From Streptomyces sp. TG1A-8 (lineage in GTDB: Bacteria > Actinomycetota > Actinomycetes > Streptomycetales > Streptomycetaceae): a stretch of 64,000 nucleotides of DNA. The stretch covers positions 6,944,001 through 7,008,000 of the forward strand of contig NZ_JASTLB010000001.1 of the NCBI RefSeq assembly GCF_030499535.1, written 5' to 3'. The notes below the pieces were generated by a model. That model did not search any database. It was given only the letters and a program-made list of their open reading frames with translations, and was not told where the DNA came from. Of the stretch, positions 52,800-62,293 are shown piece by piece. The position numbers were made by a program, and so were the translations under genes. The stretch's first letter is position 1; each line of letters starts with the position of its first letter.

Positions 52800-54464
52800 A
52801 TGACCACTGACAGTGTGCTTCACGATCGACGCCGTAATCGCGGGACTGCGTTTACGTTGGAACAGCGGGCCGAGCTCGGTATCACAGGGCGGCTGCCTTC
52901 TGCTGTCGAGACCCTCGATCAGCAGGCAGCCCGTGCCTACGCGCAGCTCCAGCAGCAGCCGTCTGATCTGCAAAAGTACGTTTTCTTGAACGCAGTCCAC
53001 AACCGGAACCAGGTGCTCTACTTCAAGCTCCTGACCGATCACCTCCCCGAGCTCCTCCCGGTCGTTTACGATCCGACGGTGGGCCAGGCGATCAAGCAGT
53101 GGTCAGACACCTTCCGCGACTCGCAGGCCATCTATGTCTCCATCGACAGGCCCGACGACATTGAGGCATCGTTCAAGTCCCTTGGGCTCGGGCCCGAGGA
53201 CGTTGACCTGATCGTGGTCTCTGACGCGCAAGAAATCCTCGGGATCGGGGACTGGGGCGTCAACGGAACCGACATCTCGATCGGGAAGCTGGCCGTCTAT
53301 ACCGCCGCCGCCGGTATTGACCCCGATCGCGTCATCGCGGTGAACCTCGATGTCGGCACGGACAACGAGCAACTGCTCAACAAGCCGGACTACCTCGGCA
53401 ACCGCCACGCCCGCGTGTCTGGCAAGCGCTACGACGACCTCGTGGACCGGTACCTTCAAACGGCTGCGCGACTGTTCCCGAACGCGCTCCTGCATTTTGA
53501 GGACTTCGGTCCATCGAATGCGCGGCGCATTCTTGTCAGTAACGCAGACAAGTATCGGATCTTCAACGATGACATGCAGGGCACCGGAGCGATCGTGATG
53601 TCCGCTGTCTTTTCGGGCCTGCGGATCACCGGGGGGCGGTGGGCCGACCAGCGCCTCGTGGTGTTCGGTGCGGGAACGGCCGGCACCGGCATGGCGGATC
53701 AGATCCATGCCGCCATGGTCCGCGACGGTGCGAGTCCTGAAGAGGCTGCACGCCATATCTGGCTCATCGACAAGCACGGTCTGGTCACCGACGACATGGC
53801 TGGTCTGCCGGACTACCAGCAGCCCTACGCCCGGCCACGGTCCGAAGTCTCATCCTGGGCTCAAGGAGAAATCGACCTGCTCACGACGATCAAGCAGGTC
53901 AAGCCCACCATCCTCATTGGGACGTCGACTGTCCCAGGCGCCTTCACACAGGAAGTGGTCCGGGCCCTGGCTGACGGGGTCGAGCGGCCTATTCTGCTGC
54001 CGCTCTCCAACCCGACCAGCCAGATCGAGGTCATGCCGTCCGATGCGGTGCGGTGGTCCGACGGACGTGCCCTCATCGCCTGCGGCATTCCGGTGGACCC
54101 GATCGAGTACAACGGAGTCACCTACACCATCGGACAGGCCAACAACGCCTTGCTGTACCCTGGGCTGGGGCTGGGGACCATCGTTTCGGGAGCCAAGCAC
54201 GTCACCGACAACATGCTTCTTGCCGCCGCCGAAGCAGTGGCCTCGCAAGTCGATGTGGCTGCACCCGGCGCCGCCCTGCTCCCCCCTGTGGAGAACCTCC
54301 GGGCCTCCTCCGCCACCGTCGCTGTGGCCGTAGCACGCGCTGCAGAAAAAGACGGCGTGGCCACACAGTCACACGAAAACCTCATCCAGGCCGTCCAGGA
54401 TGCGATGTGGCAGCCCGTCTACCCGAGCGATGACGTGATGCCGGCGGAGAAGGAGCAGTCATGA
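52800..54464 (+). CDS. NAD-dependent malic enzyme / malolactic-type enzyme
   Basis: A 554-aa two-domain enzyme of the large malic family, ATG 52800 behind GAAGGAA. N-terminal motif RGTAFTLEQRAELGITGRLP; catalytic Tyr90 in VVYDPTVGQ; ILGIGDWGVNGTDISIGKLA (150-164) with catalytic Lys163; metal-binding LHFEDFGPSN (E234, D235) and FNDDMQGTGAIV; NAD site VVFGAGTAGTGMADQI. Malic enzymes usually have Y-T-P and G-D-Q-G. The pair Y-D-P and G-D-W-G seen here is what I recall from malolactic enzymes (malate to lactate plus CO2 without net redox). The reaction is therefore uncertain between the two. Fumarase is translationally coupled downstream. Confidence 0.85.
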   Translation: MTTDSVLHDRRRNRGTAFTLEQRAELGITGRLPSAVETLDQQAARAYAQLQQQPSDLQKYVFLNAVHNRNQVLYFKLLTDHLPELLPVVYDPTVGQAIKQWSDTFRDSQAIYVSIDRPDDIEASFKSLGLGPEDVDLIVVSDAQEILGIGDWGVNGTDISIGKLAVYTAAAGIDPDRVIAVNLDVGTDNEQLLNKPDYLGNRHARVSGKRYDDLVDRYLQTAARLFPNALLHFEDFGPSNARRILVSNADKYRIFNDDMQGTGAIVMSAVFSGLRITGGRWADQRLVVFGAGTAGTGMADQIHAAMVRDGASPEEAARHIWLIDKHGLVTDDMAGLPDYQQPYARPRSEVSSWAQGEIDLLTTIKQVKPTILIGTSTVPGAFTQEVVRALADGVERPILLPLSNPTSQIEVMPSDAVRWSDGRALIACGIPVDPIEYNGVTYTIGQANNALLYPGLGLGTIVSGAKHVTDNMLLAAAEAVASQVDVAAPGAALLPPVENLRASSATVAVAVARAAEKDGVATQSHENLIQAVQDAMWQPVYPSDDVMPAEKEQS

Positions 54465-55912
54465 GCGACACTACCCCCGAGGTCAGGGACGTTCCGATCG
54501 GCATCGACGCGTCAGGACAGCGCGACGAATTCGACAGCATGGGTCAGGTAGCGGTCCCCGCCGACCGCTACTGGGGCGCTCAAACGCAACGTTCCTTGGT
54601 GCACTTCTCGATCGGGGACGATCGCATGCCCAAGGCGGTATATCACGCCTACGGCTACGTCAAGAAGGCTGCAGCCCTGGTCAACGGCGAAGCGGGGCGA
54701 CTGCCGGAGTGGAAAGTCCAGTCGATCGCTCAGGCCGCGGAAGAGACGATCAAGGGGCTGCTCGACGACCACTTCCCGCTCTACGTGTGGCAGACCGGGT
54801 CGGGAACGCAGAGCAATATGAACGTCAACGAGGTCATCGCGAACAGGGCCTCGCAACTTCTCGGCGGAACGCTGGGAACGCAGAAGCCGGTAGCCCCCAA
54901 CGACGACGTCAACATGGGGCAGTCCAGCAACGACAGCTTCCCGACCGCCATGCATATCGCCTCGGTTCAAGCCATTGACGATCAGCTGCTGCCCCAGGCG
55001 GAAAGACTCGCCAAAACCATCGAGAACAAGGCAGAGCAGTGGAAATCCGTCGTGAAGATCGGCCGTACCCATCTTGAGGACGCGGTCCCTCTCACCGTGG
55101 GCCAAGAATGGCTCGGCTACGCGGCACAGTTGCGCGCCTGCATCAGCGAGATCGAACACGCGCGAGAAGGACTACTAGAGCTGGCCCTGGGCGGAACCGC
55201 CGTCGGTACCGGCCTGAACGCGCCAAAGGGATTCAGCCGCGATGTCGCCGCTCGCATTGCACAGTTGACAGGAAAAGACTTCGTCACCGCTCCCAACAAG
55301 TTCATGGCACAAGGATCGCTGGATGGCATGGTTCGTGCTCACGCCGCACTGCGCGGCCTGGCGGTTGCCCTCATGAAGATAGCCAACGACATGAGGTGGC
55401 TTGCGTCCGGCCCGCGGACCGGACTGGCAGAACTGCTCCTGCCCCAAAACGAACCAGGCTCCTCCATCATGCCTGGGAAAGTGAACCCGACCCAGTGCGA
55501 AGCGATCGTCATGATCGCCATCCAGGTACTCGGCAACGACTCCGCAGTGGCGTTCGCCGGCAGCCAGGGCAACTTCGAGCTCAACGCCATGCGCCCCGTC
55601 ATCATCAACAACTTCCTGCACTCCGCCCGCATCCTCGCCGACGGGATGGAGAAATTCCGGACCTTCTCCGTCACCGGCACCGAACTCAACCAGGACAAGA
55701 TTACCCGCTACGTCAACGACAGCTTGATGCTTGTCACAGCTCTGAGTCCCCTCATCGGATACCAAAACGCAGCGCACATCGCCGAATCCGCACTCGCCAA
55801 CGGTCAAACGCTCAAAGAGGCGGCGCTGGCAAGCGGGCGCGTCGATGAAAAGACGTTCGATTCCGTTGTCAATCCGCTCTCCATGGTCGGGAATGGCGTT
55901 TCCGGCGCCTGA
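54461..55912 (+). CDS. fumC: Class II fumarate hydratase
   Basis: A 483-aa fumarase/aspartase-superfamily enzyme. The start ATG overlaps the malic-type stop (ATGA). QTGSGTQSNMNVNEVIANRA binds substrate, GRTHLEDAVPLTVGQEW carries the active-site His, and GSSIMPGKVNPTQCEAIVMI is the family signature with the catalytic Ser loop. RYWGAQTQRSLVHFSIG at the N-terminus favours fumarase over aspartase. It would supply malate to the preceding enzyme, or drain it. GC content is lower than in the window at large. It is probably an accessory copy in addition to the chromosomal housekeeping fumarase. Confidence 0.92.
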   Translation: MSDTTPEVRDVPIGIDASGQRDEFDSMGQVAVPADRYWGAQTQRSLVHFSIGDDRMPKAVYHAYGYVKKAAALVNGEAGRLPEWKVQSIAQAAEETIKGLLDDHFPLYVWQTGSGTQSNMNVNEVIANRASQLLGGTLGTQKPVAPNDDVNMGQSSNDSFPTAMHIASVQAIDDQLLPQAERLAKTIENKAEQWKSVVKIGRTHLEDAVPLTVGQEWLGYAAQLRACISEIEHAREGLLELALGGTAVGTGLNAPKGFSRDVAARIAQLTGKDFVTAPNKFMAQGSLDGMVRAHAALRGLAVALMKIANDMRWLASGPRTGLAELLLPQNEPGSSIMPGKVNPTQCEAIVMIAIQVLGNDSAVAFAGSQGNFELNAMRPVIINNFLHSARILADGMEKFRTFSVTGTELNQDKITRYVNDSLMLVTALSPLIGYQNAAHIAESALANGQTLKEAALASGRVDEKTFDSVVNPLSMVGNGVSGA

Positions 55913-56028
55913 CCCGCGGGCTCTGGCGAGCATTGACTGTGGATGGTGACTTTGTCCTTTCCAACCCCGCTTAAATGACCACACGGAATAGGTAGAAAGC
56001 AATGCGAAGAAAACATAAAAGTTGACAC

Positions 56029-56871
56029 TTGCTTGCGGTCCTGGCCACCATGGTTAGTGTCGTTTCGGGCACAGCGAGCCATGCGCAGGCTGCGAAATCG
56101 GCTGCTATCGCTCGTCCGCCGATCCGTTGCACAGCCCCAGGCCAAAGGCCGATCACGGTCGTATTGGTCCACGGTGCGTGGGCGGATAACGAAAGTTGGT
56201 CTGGCGAGCTGAGCGAGTTGCAGCGCGACGGGTGTGCGGTACGGGCCGCCGATAATCCTGTCCGGAATCTCAAAACCGACGCGGCGGCCGTCGCCAACTT
56301 CGTGCGTGCCATTCCCGGACCAGTGCTGCTCGTCGGCCACTCCTACGGCGGCTCGGTGATTACTAATGCCGCAGCGGAGGTGCACAACGTCGTCGGGCTT
56401 GTATATGTGGACGCCTTTGCGCCCGCCGTCGGCGAGTCCGCGAGCGAGCTGGGCGGAGAAACCTCGGCTGTTGCCGCCCACCCCGCCTCCCAGCTCTTTG
56501 ATGAAATCCCGGGAGCACCGAAAGACGCTGGGAATATAATCCTCAAGAAGAACGCTTTCCTTCGATATTTTGCCAGCGACGTGCCGCGCCCACAAGCGCT
56601 CTCCCTGTGGGCCTCACAGACCGTGGCCTCAAGCCAGGCCCTTGGGGCCCCATCGCAATACGCAACGTGGAAGACGCTGCCGTCCTGGTATTTCATCTCC
56701 TCTGCCGACCAGATCATCACGCCGCAGTCCATGCTCGCGATGGCCCACCGCGCTCACTCGCAAATCACGCTCTTCCACGGCGGGTCGCACCTGACCCTCA
56801 TCTCGCACCCAGCGGCAGTAACGGCAGTGATCGCCGAGGCGCTCTCATCTCTGCTCGCGGTCGGCAAGTGA
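56029..56871 (+). CDS. Secreted alpha/beta hydrolase; start interrupted by a stop codon
   Basis: The mature part is an alpha/beta hydrolase: VVLVHGAWADNESWSGELSE (oxyanion HGxW), nucleophile elbow VLLVGHSYGGSVITNAAAEV, YVDAFAPAVGES, and catalytic His in FHGGSHLTLISHPAA. It starts here at TTG 56029 (LLAVLATMVSVVSGTASHAQ), giving a signal peptide with no charged N-region. In the same frame 27 bp upstream, ATG 56002 gives MRRKHKS followed by TGA (56023-56025). The natural start was almost certainly that ATG, and a point mutation put a stop in the signal peptide. Reinitiation at TTG is possible. GC is low, as in the preceding genes. Confidence 0.7.
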   Translation: MLAVLATMVSVVSGTASHAQAAKSAAIARPPIRCTAPGQRPITVVLVHGAWADNESWSGELSELQRDGCAVRAADNPVRNLKTDAAAVANFVRAIPGPVLLVGHSYGGSVITNAAAEVHNVVGLVYVDAFAPAVGESASELGGETSAVAAHPASQLFDEIPGAPKDAGNIILKKNAFLRYFASDVPRPQALSLWASQTVASSQALGAPSQYATWKTLPSWYFISSADQIITPQSMLAMAHRAHSQITLFHGGSHLTLISHPAAVTAVIAEALSSLLAVGK

Positions 56872-57099
56872 CCGTCCAGTTCGGGGAGTCTGGTGGGTCC
56901 AGAAGAAGGTCCACGACACCAGTGCCTCCGCACCTCGCCTTGGCGGCCGCTGATCTGATCGAGGCGGGGGCCAGTGAGCTCTTCCAGCGTGGCCACTGAT
57001 CGGATGATGCTCGGGGAGGGGCTGGCGGCGCAACGGACGAGGCTCCCAGGCAGTTGAGGGAGGTATCTGACATCTCATCTCGGTTGCCCGGGAGCCCCG

Positions 57100-57854
57100 T
57101 TGATTACGTATCCTGCCGCACTGGACCTGCCGCATGCCCTCATGGAGACGGTCACGATGCTGATCGTCCTTCGTGAGGGTGACCGCCGGTGCAAGCTCCC
57201 CCGTCCGCGCGGGCGCTGGTCGCACTCGTGTACTTGCGCCAGCACACCACTTCGGCCCAGATCGCCGCCGGTTTCCGCATCAGTGTCGGCACCGCGCATG
57301 CCTATGTCCGTTCCGTCGTGAGCCTGCTGGTGCGCCGGGCTCCGGGGCTGACCCGGGCCCTGCGTGAAGTGAAGGCCAGGGCGCAATACGTGCTGGTCGA
57401 CGGCACTCTCGCAGAGTGCGACCGGGTCGGTGACGGCTGCGGCGACTACCCGGGAAAGCACCGTCGGCACGGGGTGAACCTGCAGGTCATCACCGATCCG
57501 GGCGGCACTGTCGTGTGGATCTCCAAGGTGCTGCCGGGCCGCACCCACGACCTCACAGCCGCACGCAGACACCGCATCATCAGCACCTGCCAGCGGCTCG
57601 GCATCCCGGTCCTGGCTGACCTGGGCTACCTCGGCGCCGGCGGCACCTTCGCCACCGGGCAACGCCGCCGTCCCGGCAAAGACCTCAGCCCTCGCCAGAA
57701 GTCGTTGAACAAAGCCCACGCCCGCCTGCGCTACCCCGTCGAACGCGGCATGGCCCGCGTGAAAACCTGGCGGATCTTCCGCAAAGCACGTTGCAGCCCC
57801 ACCTGGCTCACCACCGCAGCACGAGCCGTTCTCACTTTGGAGAGTTACCGCTGA
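57100..57854 (+). pseudogene. IS5-family transposase, one frameshift
   Basis: The N-terminus (LITYPAALDLPHALMETVTM) starts at TTG 57100; after CKLP the frame shifts near 57200 to SARALVALVYLRQHTTSAQI. The rest is intact: YVLVDGTLAECDRVGDGCGD (first Asp), VLADLGYLGAGGTFATGQRR (second Asp) and RYPVERGMARVKTWRIF (Glu). It ends TGA 57852-57854. Some IS5 groups use frameshifting, but no slippery run is evident here. Confidence 0.8.
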
Positions 57855-57856
57855 AA

Positions 57857-58571
57857 ATGCTCAGTGATCGCCCGCGCCGCCCCCGACCCTCCCGCCGCGC
57901 CGTGCCGCCTTCGCCGCGTCTGCGCCTGGGCCGGCCTTGCGGTCCAAGGACCCCGACTTCGTCCCAAAAGGACTCGGATCATCGGCCTCTACACCCAGCC
58001 GCCCGACGACGTGACAGTGATCTGCGTCGATGAGCTGGGGCCGGTGATCCCGCGGACCTTCCCGCCCGCCCCCGCCTGGTCGCCTGACAGCCACCGGATC
58101 AAAGCCGAGCTCGACTACAGCCGCGGACCCGAGAAGACCTGGGTCTACGGTGGCCTGCGACCCTCCGACGGCCAAACCCTCACCTTGACGGCTTCCTCCC
58201 GCAACAGCGTCTTCCACCAGCAGTTCCTGCAACAGGTCGAGGACGCCAACCCGGACGGGGAGATCTGGATCGTCACCGACAACCTGTCCTCTCACAACAG
58301 TCTTTCCACCCGGACCTGGCTCGAGGACCACCCCCGCATCCACCAAGCGTTCATCCCCGTCGGTGCATGCTGGCTGAACCTCCAGGAAGGCTGGTGGCGC
58401 ACCTTCCGCAAAGCGGCCCTCGCCGGCCGCTCATTCGCTAACCCCGACGACATCGCGTACGCCACCACCCTCGCGACCAGCCAACTCAACTCCCTCGCCC
58501 GCCCCTGGATTTGGGGTAGGCCCGCACCGCCGCCCCGACGACTACGGCGCCGATATGTGCACACCGTTTGA
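57857..58571 (+). pseudogene. IS630-family transposase, N-terminus missing
   Basis: After a poorly matching first 35 codons, VTVICVDELGPVIPRTFPPA (first Asp), WIVTDNLSSHNSLSTRTWLE (second Asp) and CWLNLQEGWWRTFRKAALAG (Glu) define an IS630-type DDE core. The helix-turn-helix N-terminus has been replaced by the IS5 copy that ends at 57854. The frame ends TGA 58569-58571, and the terminal GAGGCACCC probably belongs to the element end. Confidence 0.82.
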
Positions 58572-58817
58572 GGCACCCAGCGCTAACGCACGCGGCGATG
58601 GCCTTGTCGACGTCGATCACCCCCGGCCGCGTCGTCGGACGGCATGGGCGCCGCAGCCCCGCAGGCCAGCATCCCCCTCGGTGAGCGTGTGGGCCAGTTC
58701 AGAGTCTAGCGTTGGGCCGACTGGTCTAATAGGGTTATGGTGGTTCCACGGCCGGGAAGCTGCCGACCGATTTCCGTAGGCGACATCGGTCGCTCAGGAC
58801 AGAGAAAGAAGTCTCAA
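58572..58817. other. Promoter region of the tautomerase gene
   Basis: No gene is seen. TTGGGCCGAC and CTAATAGGGTTATGG near 58707-58740 resemble promoter elements. A GAGAAAGAAG purine run precedes the start. Confidence 0.4.
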
Positions 58818-59270
58818 ATGCCGCTCGCACGAATCGACCTCCTCGAAGGCAAGTCGGAAGAGTACAAGCGCACCATCGCCGATGTCGTCTACGACCAGAT
58901 GATCATCCACCTCGGGGTTCCGGAGGACCGTTTCCAGACCATCTCCGAGCACAAGCCCGGAAACCTCATCGCCGACCCCGACTACCTGGGGATCCACCGG
59001 TCGGAAAACGTCGTGTTCATCCAGCTCGTGTTCCTCGACGTCGCCACTCCCGAACAGAAGGGAAACTTCTACAAGGGCGTCGTCGGCGAGCTGAACAAGC
59101 GCCTGCACATCCGTACGGAGGACGTCTTCTTCAACCTCCAGACGGTGCAGCCGGCCGACTGGTCGATGGGCAACGGTGAGGTCACCTACGGCAAGGGAGT
59201 CCCCGCCGACCGACTGGACCCCAACAGTGTCCCGGCTGACTTCAAGTGGCCCGACTCCATCCGCGCCTGA
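58818..59270 (+). CDS. Tautomerase-superfamily protein (4-oxalocrotonate tautomerase-like, long form)
   Basis: 150 aa from ATG 58818: MPLARIDLLEGKSEEYKRTI. Pro2 directly after the start is the catalytic base of the superfamily once Met is removed. The length suggests a fused two-unit member like malonate semialdehyde decarboxylase or cis-CaaD relatives, not a 62-residue 4-OT. RFQTISEHKPGNLIADPDYL and FLDVATPEQKGNFYKGVVGE are conserved in the long forms I recall. Reactions in this group include keto-enol tautomerisation, hydration and decarboxylation of keto acids. A broken TetR gene follows on the same strand 77 bp on. Confidence 0.85.
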   Translation: MPLARIDLLEGKSEEYKRTIADVVYDQMIIHLGVPEDRFQTISEHKPGNLIADPDYLGIHRSENVVFIQLVFLDVATPEQKGNFYKGVVGELNKRLHIRTEDVFFNLQTVQPADWSMGNGEVTYGKGVPADRLDPNSVPADFKWPDSIRA

Positions 59271-59347
59271 CGCGGCGTCGGCATTCTGGCGGGCACCTGA
59301 ACGGCCCGCCGGACTGCCGGACCAACAATCGACCAAGCTCCAGGATC

Positions 59348-59861
59348 ATGACAATCGAGCCTGCATAAATCAATACCCGCCAGCGCATCATCGACGAGGC
59401 GCAGGAGATCATCATCCGCAGGGGTTACGCCGCGGTGGGAATCAGTGAACTCCTCAAACTAGCCCAAGTCCCCAAGGGCTCGTTCTACCACTGGTTCGCT
59501 TCCAAAGATGCACTCGGTGTCGCCGTTATAGAGAATTACTTCACCTGCTACCTTCGAGACATCGACGAGGTCGTAGCACAGCCGACCAGCGGTGCAGACC
59601 GGTTGTTCAAGTACTGGCAGCTTTTCTACGAGATGCAGTCCTACGAGAACTGCCTCGGGAAGTGTCTCGTCGTCAAATTCGGTGCCGAGGTTGCCGATCT
59701 GTCCGAACCGATGCGACTGACCCTGATCGACGGCACCGACAGTGTGGTGGACCGCATCGAGCGCATGATTCGGGACGGCATCGACGATGGATCACTCACC
59801 GCGGTCGGCGAGCCACGTGACACCGCTCGGACGCTCTACGAAAGCTGGATCGGTGCCAGTG
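59348..59861 (+). pseudogene. TetR-family regulator, early stop and 3' truncation by IS3
   Basis: ATG 59348 gives MTIEPA and then TAA (59366-59368), after which the same frame reads INTRQRIIDEAQEIIIRRGY, AAVGISELLKLAQVPKGSFY, HWFASKDALGVAVIENYF: a canonical TetR helix-turn-helix. The ligand domain ends at YESWIGASV where the IS3 element begins, so the last helix is lost. An alternative TTG or GTG start could rescue the N-terminus, but the C-terminal loss stands. It presumably once controlled the tautomerase. Confidence 0.78.
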
Positions 59862-59900
59862 TGAGCTGCCCCGAGTTTCGTAGAGTTCGGTGATCTTGTT

Positions 59901-60785
59901 TCAGGCGGACTGCGGGGTGGCTTGCTGTTGTCGCCACCACTCGCGTTCGTACTCGGCGGGCGGTACGTAGTCGAGGGCGGAGTGGAGCCGTTCCTCGTTG
60001 TACCAGGTGACCCATTGGAAGATCGCCCGCTCGACCTGGTCGGCGTCCCGCCACGGGCCTTGCATCTCGATCAGCTCGGCCTTGAAGGTGCCGTTCAGCG
60101 CCTCGGCCATCGCGTTGTCATACGAGTCCGCGACCGAGCCGACGGACGCGGCGGCCCCGACCTCGGCGAGCCGGTCGGTGTAGCGAATCGACACATATTG
60201 CGACCCTCTGTCGCCGTGATGGACCAGCCCGGAGTCCTTCTTGATCCGGCGTCTCCACAGCGCCATCTCCAACGCATCCAGCGGAAGTTCGGTCCGCATG
60301 CGGTTCGCGACCTGCCAGCCGACGATCATCCGGGAGAAGACGTCCAGGACGAACGCCACATACACCCAGCCCGTCCAGGTGCGGACATAAATCATGTCGG
60401 CCACCCACAGCTGGTCGGGCCGGCTCGCGGTGAAGTCGCGGTCGACCAGGTCCGGCGGCCCGGGTGCCGACGGCTCCGGCACCGTGGTGCGGTGCCGCTG
60501 ACCGCGGATGACGCCCTCCAGACCCAGCTCGGCCATCAGCCGCTCGACGGTACAGCGTGCCACGAGGACGCCCTTGCGCCGCAGCGCGCGGGTGATCCGG
60601 CGGACGCCATAGGTGCCGCCAGACTCGGCATGAACCTGTTCGATCAGCGGCATAAGCTGCTCGTCACGCAGCCGACGAGCAGACTTCGGCCGCTTCTTGC
60701 GCGCGTAGTACGCCGACTCCGACAGTCCCAGCACCCGGCAGACGAACCCGACCCCGAGGCCCTTGTCCCTGAGGCGCTCGATCAC
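59901..60785 (-). CDS. IS3-family transposase OrfB
   Basis: 294 aa, overlapping orfA by 4 bp. HTH_21 region SESAYYARKKRPKSARRLRD, then the integrase core: QLWVADMIYVRTWTGWVYVA (first Asp), SGLVHHGDRGSQYVSIRYTD (second Asp) and YDNAMAEALNGTFKAELIEM (Glu), ending YNEERLHSALDYVPPAEYER. All catalytic residues are present. The OrfAB fusion would be made by -1 frameshifting in the overlap, as in other IS3 elements. Confidence 0.93.
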   Translation of the reverse strand: MIERLRDKGLGVGFVCRVLGLSESAYYARKKRPKSARRLRDEQLMPLIEQVHAESGGTYGVRRITRALRRKGVLVARCTVERLMAELGLEGVIRGQRHRTTVPEPSAPGPPDLVDRDFTASRPDQLWVADMIYVRTWTGWVYVAFVLDVFSRMIVGWQVANRMRTELPLDALEMALWRRRIKKDSGLVHHGDRGSQYVSIRYTDRLAEVGAAASVGSVADSYDNAMAEALNGTFKAELIEMQGPWRDADQVERAIFQWVTWYNEERLHSALDYVPPAEYEREWWRQQQATPQSA

Positions 60786-61093
60786 CTGGTCGGCCTCGTC
60801 CGGGGACGGTCGAGTTCGGCCGCAAAAAACGCGCTCACGGCCTTCAGAATCTCGTTCGCCCGCCTCAGCTCCGCTACTTCTCTACGAAGTCGCTTCAGTT
60901 CCTCGTGCTCGGCGGTGGTCAGCCGGCCGTCGCGTTCGCCGGCGTCCGCCTCGGCCTGACGGACCCAGCCGCGCAGGGCTTCCCTGTGAATGCCCAGGTC
61001 CTTGGCGACGTGCGCGATCGGCCGGCCCGTCGTGCGGACCTCGCGGACGGCCCGCTCGCGAAGCTCGTCCGGGTACCTGCGTAGTGCTGGCAC
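60782..61093 (-). CDS. IS3-family transposase OrfA
   Basis: A 103-aa DNA-binding protein: MPALRRYPDELRERAVREVR, helix-turn-helix HVAKDLGIHREALRGWVRQA and a leucine zipper LTTAEHEELKRLRREVAELR then RANEILKAVSAFFAAELDRP. Intact and correctly placed 72 bp inside the right inverted repeat. A different IS3 subgroup from the copies at 19.4-21.8 kb and 50-51.6 kb. Confidence 0.93.
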   Translation of the reverse strand: MPALRRYPDELRERAVREVRTTGRPIAHVAKDLGIHREALRGWVRQAEADAGERDGRLTTAEHEELKRLRREVAELRRANEILKAVSAFFAAELDRPRTRPTR

Positions 61094-61165
61094 AGCTCGT
61101 GGTTCTCCTTCGGGCCAGGATCATAAGCCTGGCTTCAGGGACTCCACGAAACCGGGGTCAGCTCA

Positions 61166-61330
61166 GTCGGTGACTTCGACCGGCAGGGGGATGGTGGCGG
61201 GCGGCATGCCGCAGAAGATCCGGGTGGTGGGGTCGGTGAAGATGATCCGCCGACGCTTCAGGGGCCGGAGGATGTGCCGCAGGCCCTGGAGCATGTTGGC
61301 CCGCGCGGTTCCGCTGTCGGGCAGCACCTC
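61166..61330 (-). pseudogene. Fragment of a site-specific integrase/recombinase
   Basis: The reverse strand reads NMLQGLRHILRPLKRRRIIF, TDPTTRIFCGMPPATIPLPV, similar to the core-binding region of large Streptomyces tyrosine integrases (RPLKRRR-x-x-F-x-D/N-P). It is flanked by IS3 on the left and IS6 on the right. It could belong to the same class of element as the integrase remnant at 8321-8945. Confidence 0.5.
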
Positions 61331-61401
61331 CAGGGGCGCTGTCGCGTTGGCTGGGCGGATGGGATGGTCTTCTGGTTGATCGTGGTGGAGGGGGCTGTTC
61401 C

Positions 61402-62122
61402 GTGGGGGCCGTGTCGCCGTCGTGCAAGGGGCATCGGTATCCGGTCGAGGTCGTCTCCCACCGCGTGTGGCTGTATCACCGCTTCCCGCTGTCGTTGCGC
61501 GAGGTGGAGGAGCTGATGCTCGGGCGCGGGATCGTCCTCCCTACGAGACGGTGCGCCGCTGGTGCGCCAGGTTTGGGCAGCGATACGCCGATTCGCTGCG
61601 CCGCCGTCGGTCCCGGCCTGGTGACAAGTGGCACCTGGACGAGGTCTTCATCAAGAGCAATGGGGAACGGAAGTATCTGTGGCGGGCGGTCGAGCAGGGC
61701 GGCATGGTGCTGGACATCCTGGTGCAGAGCCGCCGGGACACGGCCGCGGCCAGGCGCTTCTTGCGCAGGCTGATGAAGAAGACCGGTGCGGTGCCGCGGG
61801 TGGCCGTCACCGGCAAGCTCCGCTCCTACCGAGCGCCCCACCGCGAGGTCATGCCCTGCGTCGAGCACCGGCTCCCACAAGGGCCTGAACAACCGGGCGG
61901 AGAACAGCCACCGGCCCACCCGTCGGCGCGAACGCGCGATGAAGGGCTTGACGCTCGGCCGGTGGGGCGCAGCGGTTCCTGTCCGCGTTCAGCAGCATCT
62001 CACCCCACTTCCGGCCCCACCGCCATCTGATGACCGCCACCGACTACCGCGCCGAGACGACCGTCCGCTTCGCCGTCCGGGACCAGATCACCGGCGCCGC
62101 TGACCTGCCCGCCGAGGCCTGA
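61402..62122 (+). pseudogene. IS6-family transposase with three frameshifts
   Basis: GTG 61402: SCKGHRYPVEVVSHRVWLYH, FPLSLREVEELMLGRGIVL, shift near 61540, then YETVRRWCARFGQRYADSLR, DKWHLDEVFIKSNGERKYLW (first Asp), VPRVAVTGKLRSYRAPHREV, shift near 61870, NNRAENSHRPTRRRERAMKG (Glu), a third shift near 61965, and ETTVRFAVRDQITGAADLPA. All domains are present but out of frame. It parallels the shorter IS6 remnant at 38365. Confidence 0.85.
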
Positions 62123-62293
62123 GCGCCGGCCCGAAACCCGACCCACGCCACATTCCGACGCGCCGTCAAAGACCCAGGTACCCAACAGCGTGACAGCGCC
62201 GTCAGGGCCACTTTTGCGAGTATGCCGACAGTCGGCATCGTGGCTCGGCGCTCGCCGCGCACATGCAGTCGGCTGATCAACGCGTGGGTCGGA

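Larger units (their letters stand above)
59862..61165 (-). mobile_element. Complete IS3-family insertion sequence (1304 bp)
   Basis: The left end TGAGCTGCCCCGAGTTTCGT and, on the reverse strand of the right end, TGAGCTGACCCCGGTTTCGT are imperfect inverted repeats. Between them are intact orfA and orfB. A target duplication is not clear: the left flank belongs to a TetR gene and the right flank to an integrase fragment, so a deletion may have followed insertion. Confidence 0.88.
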
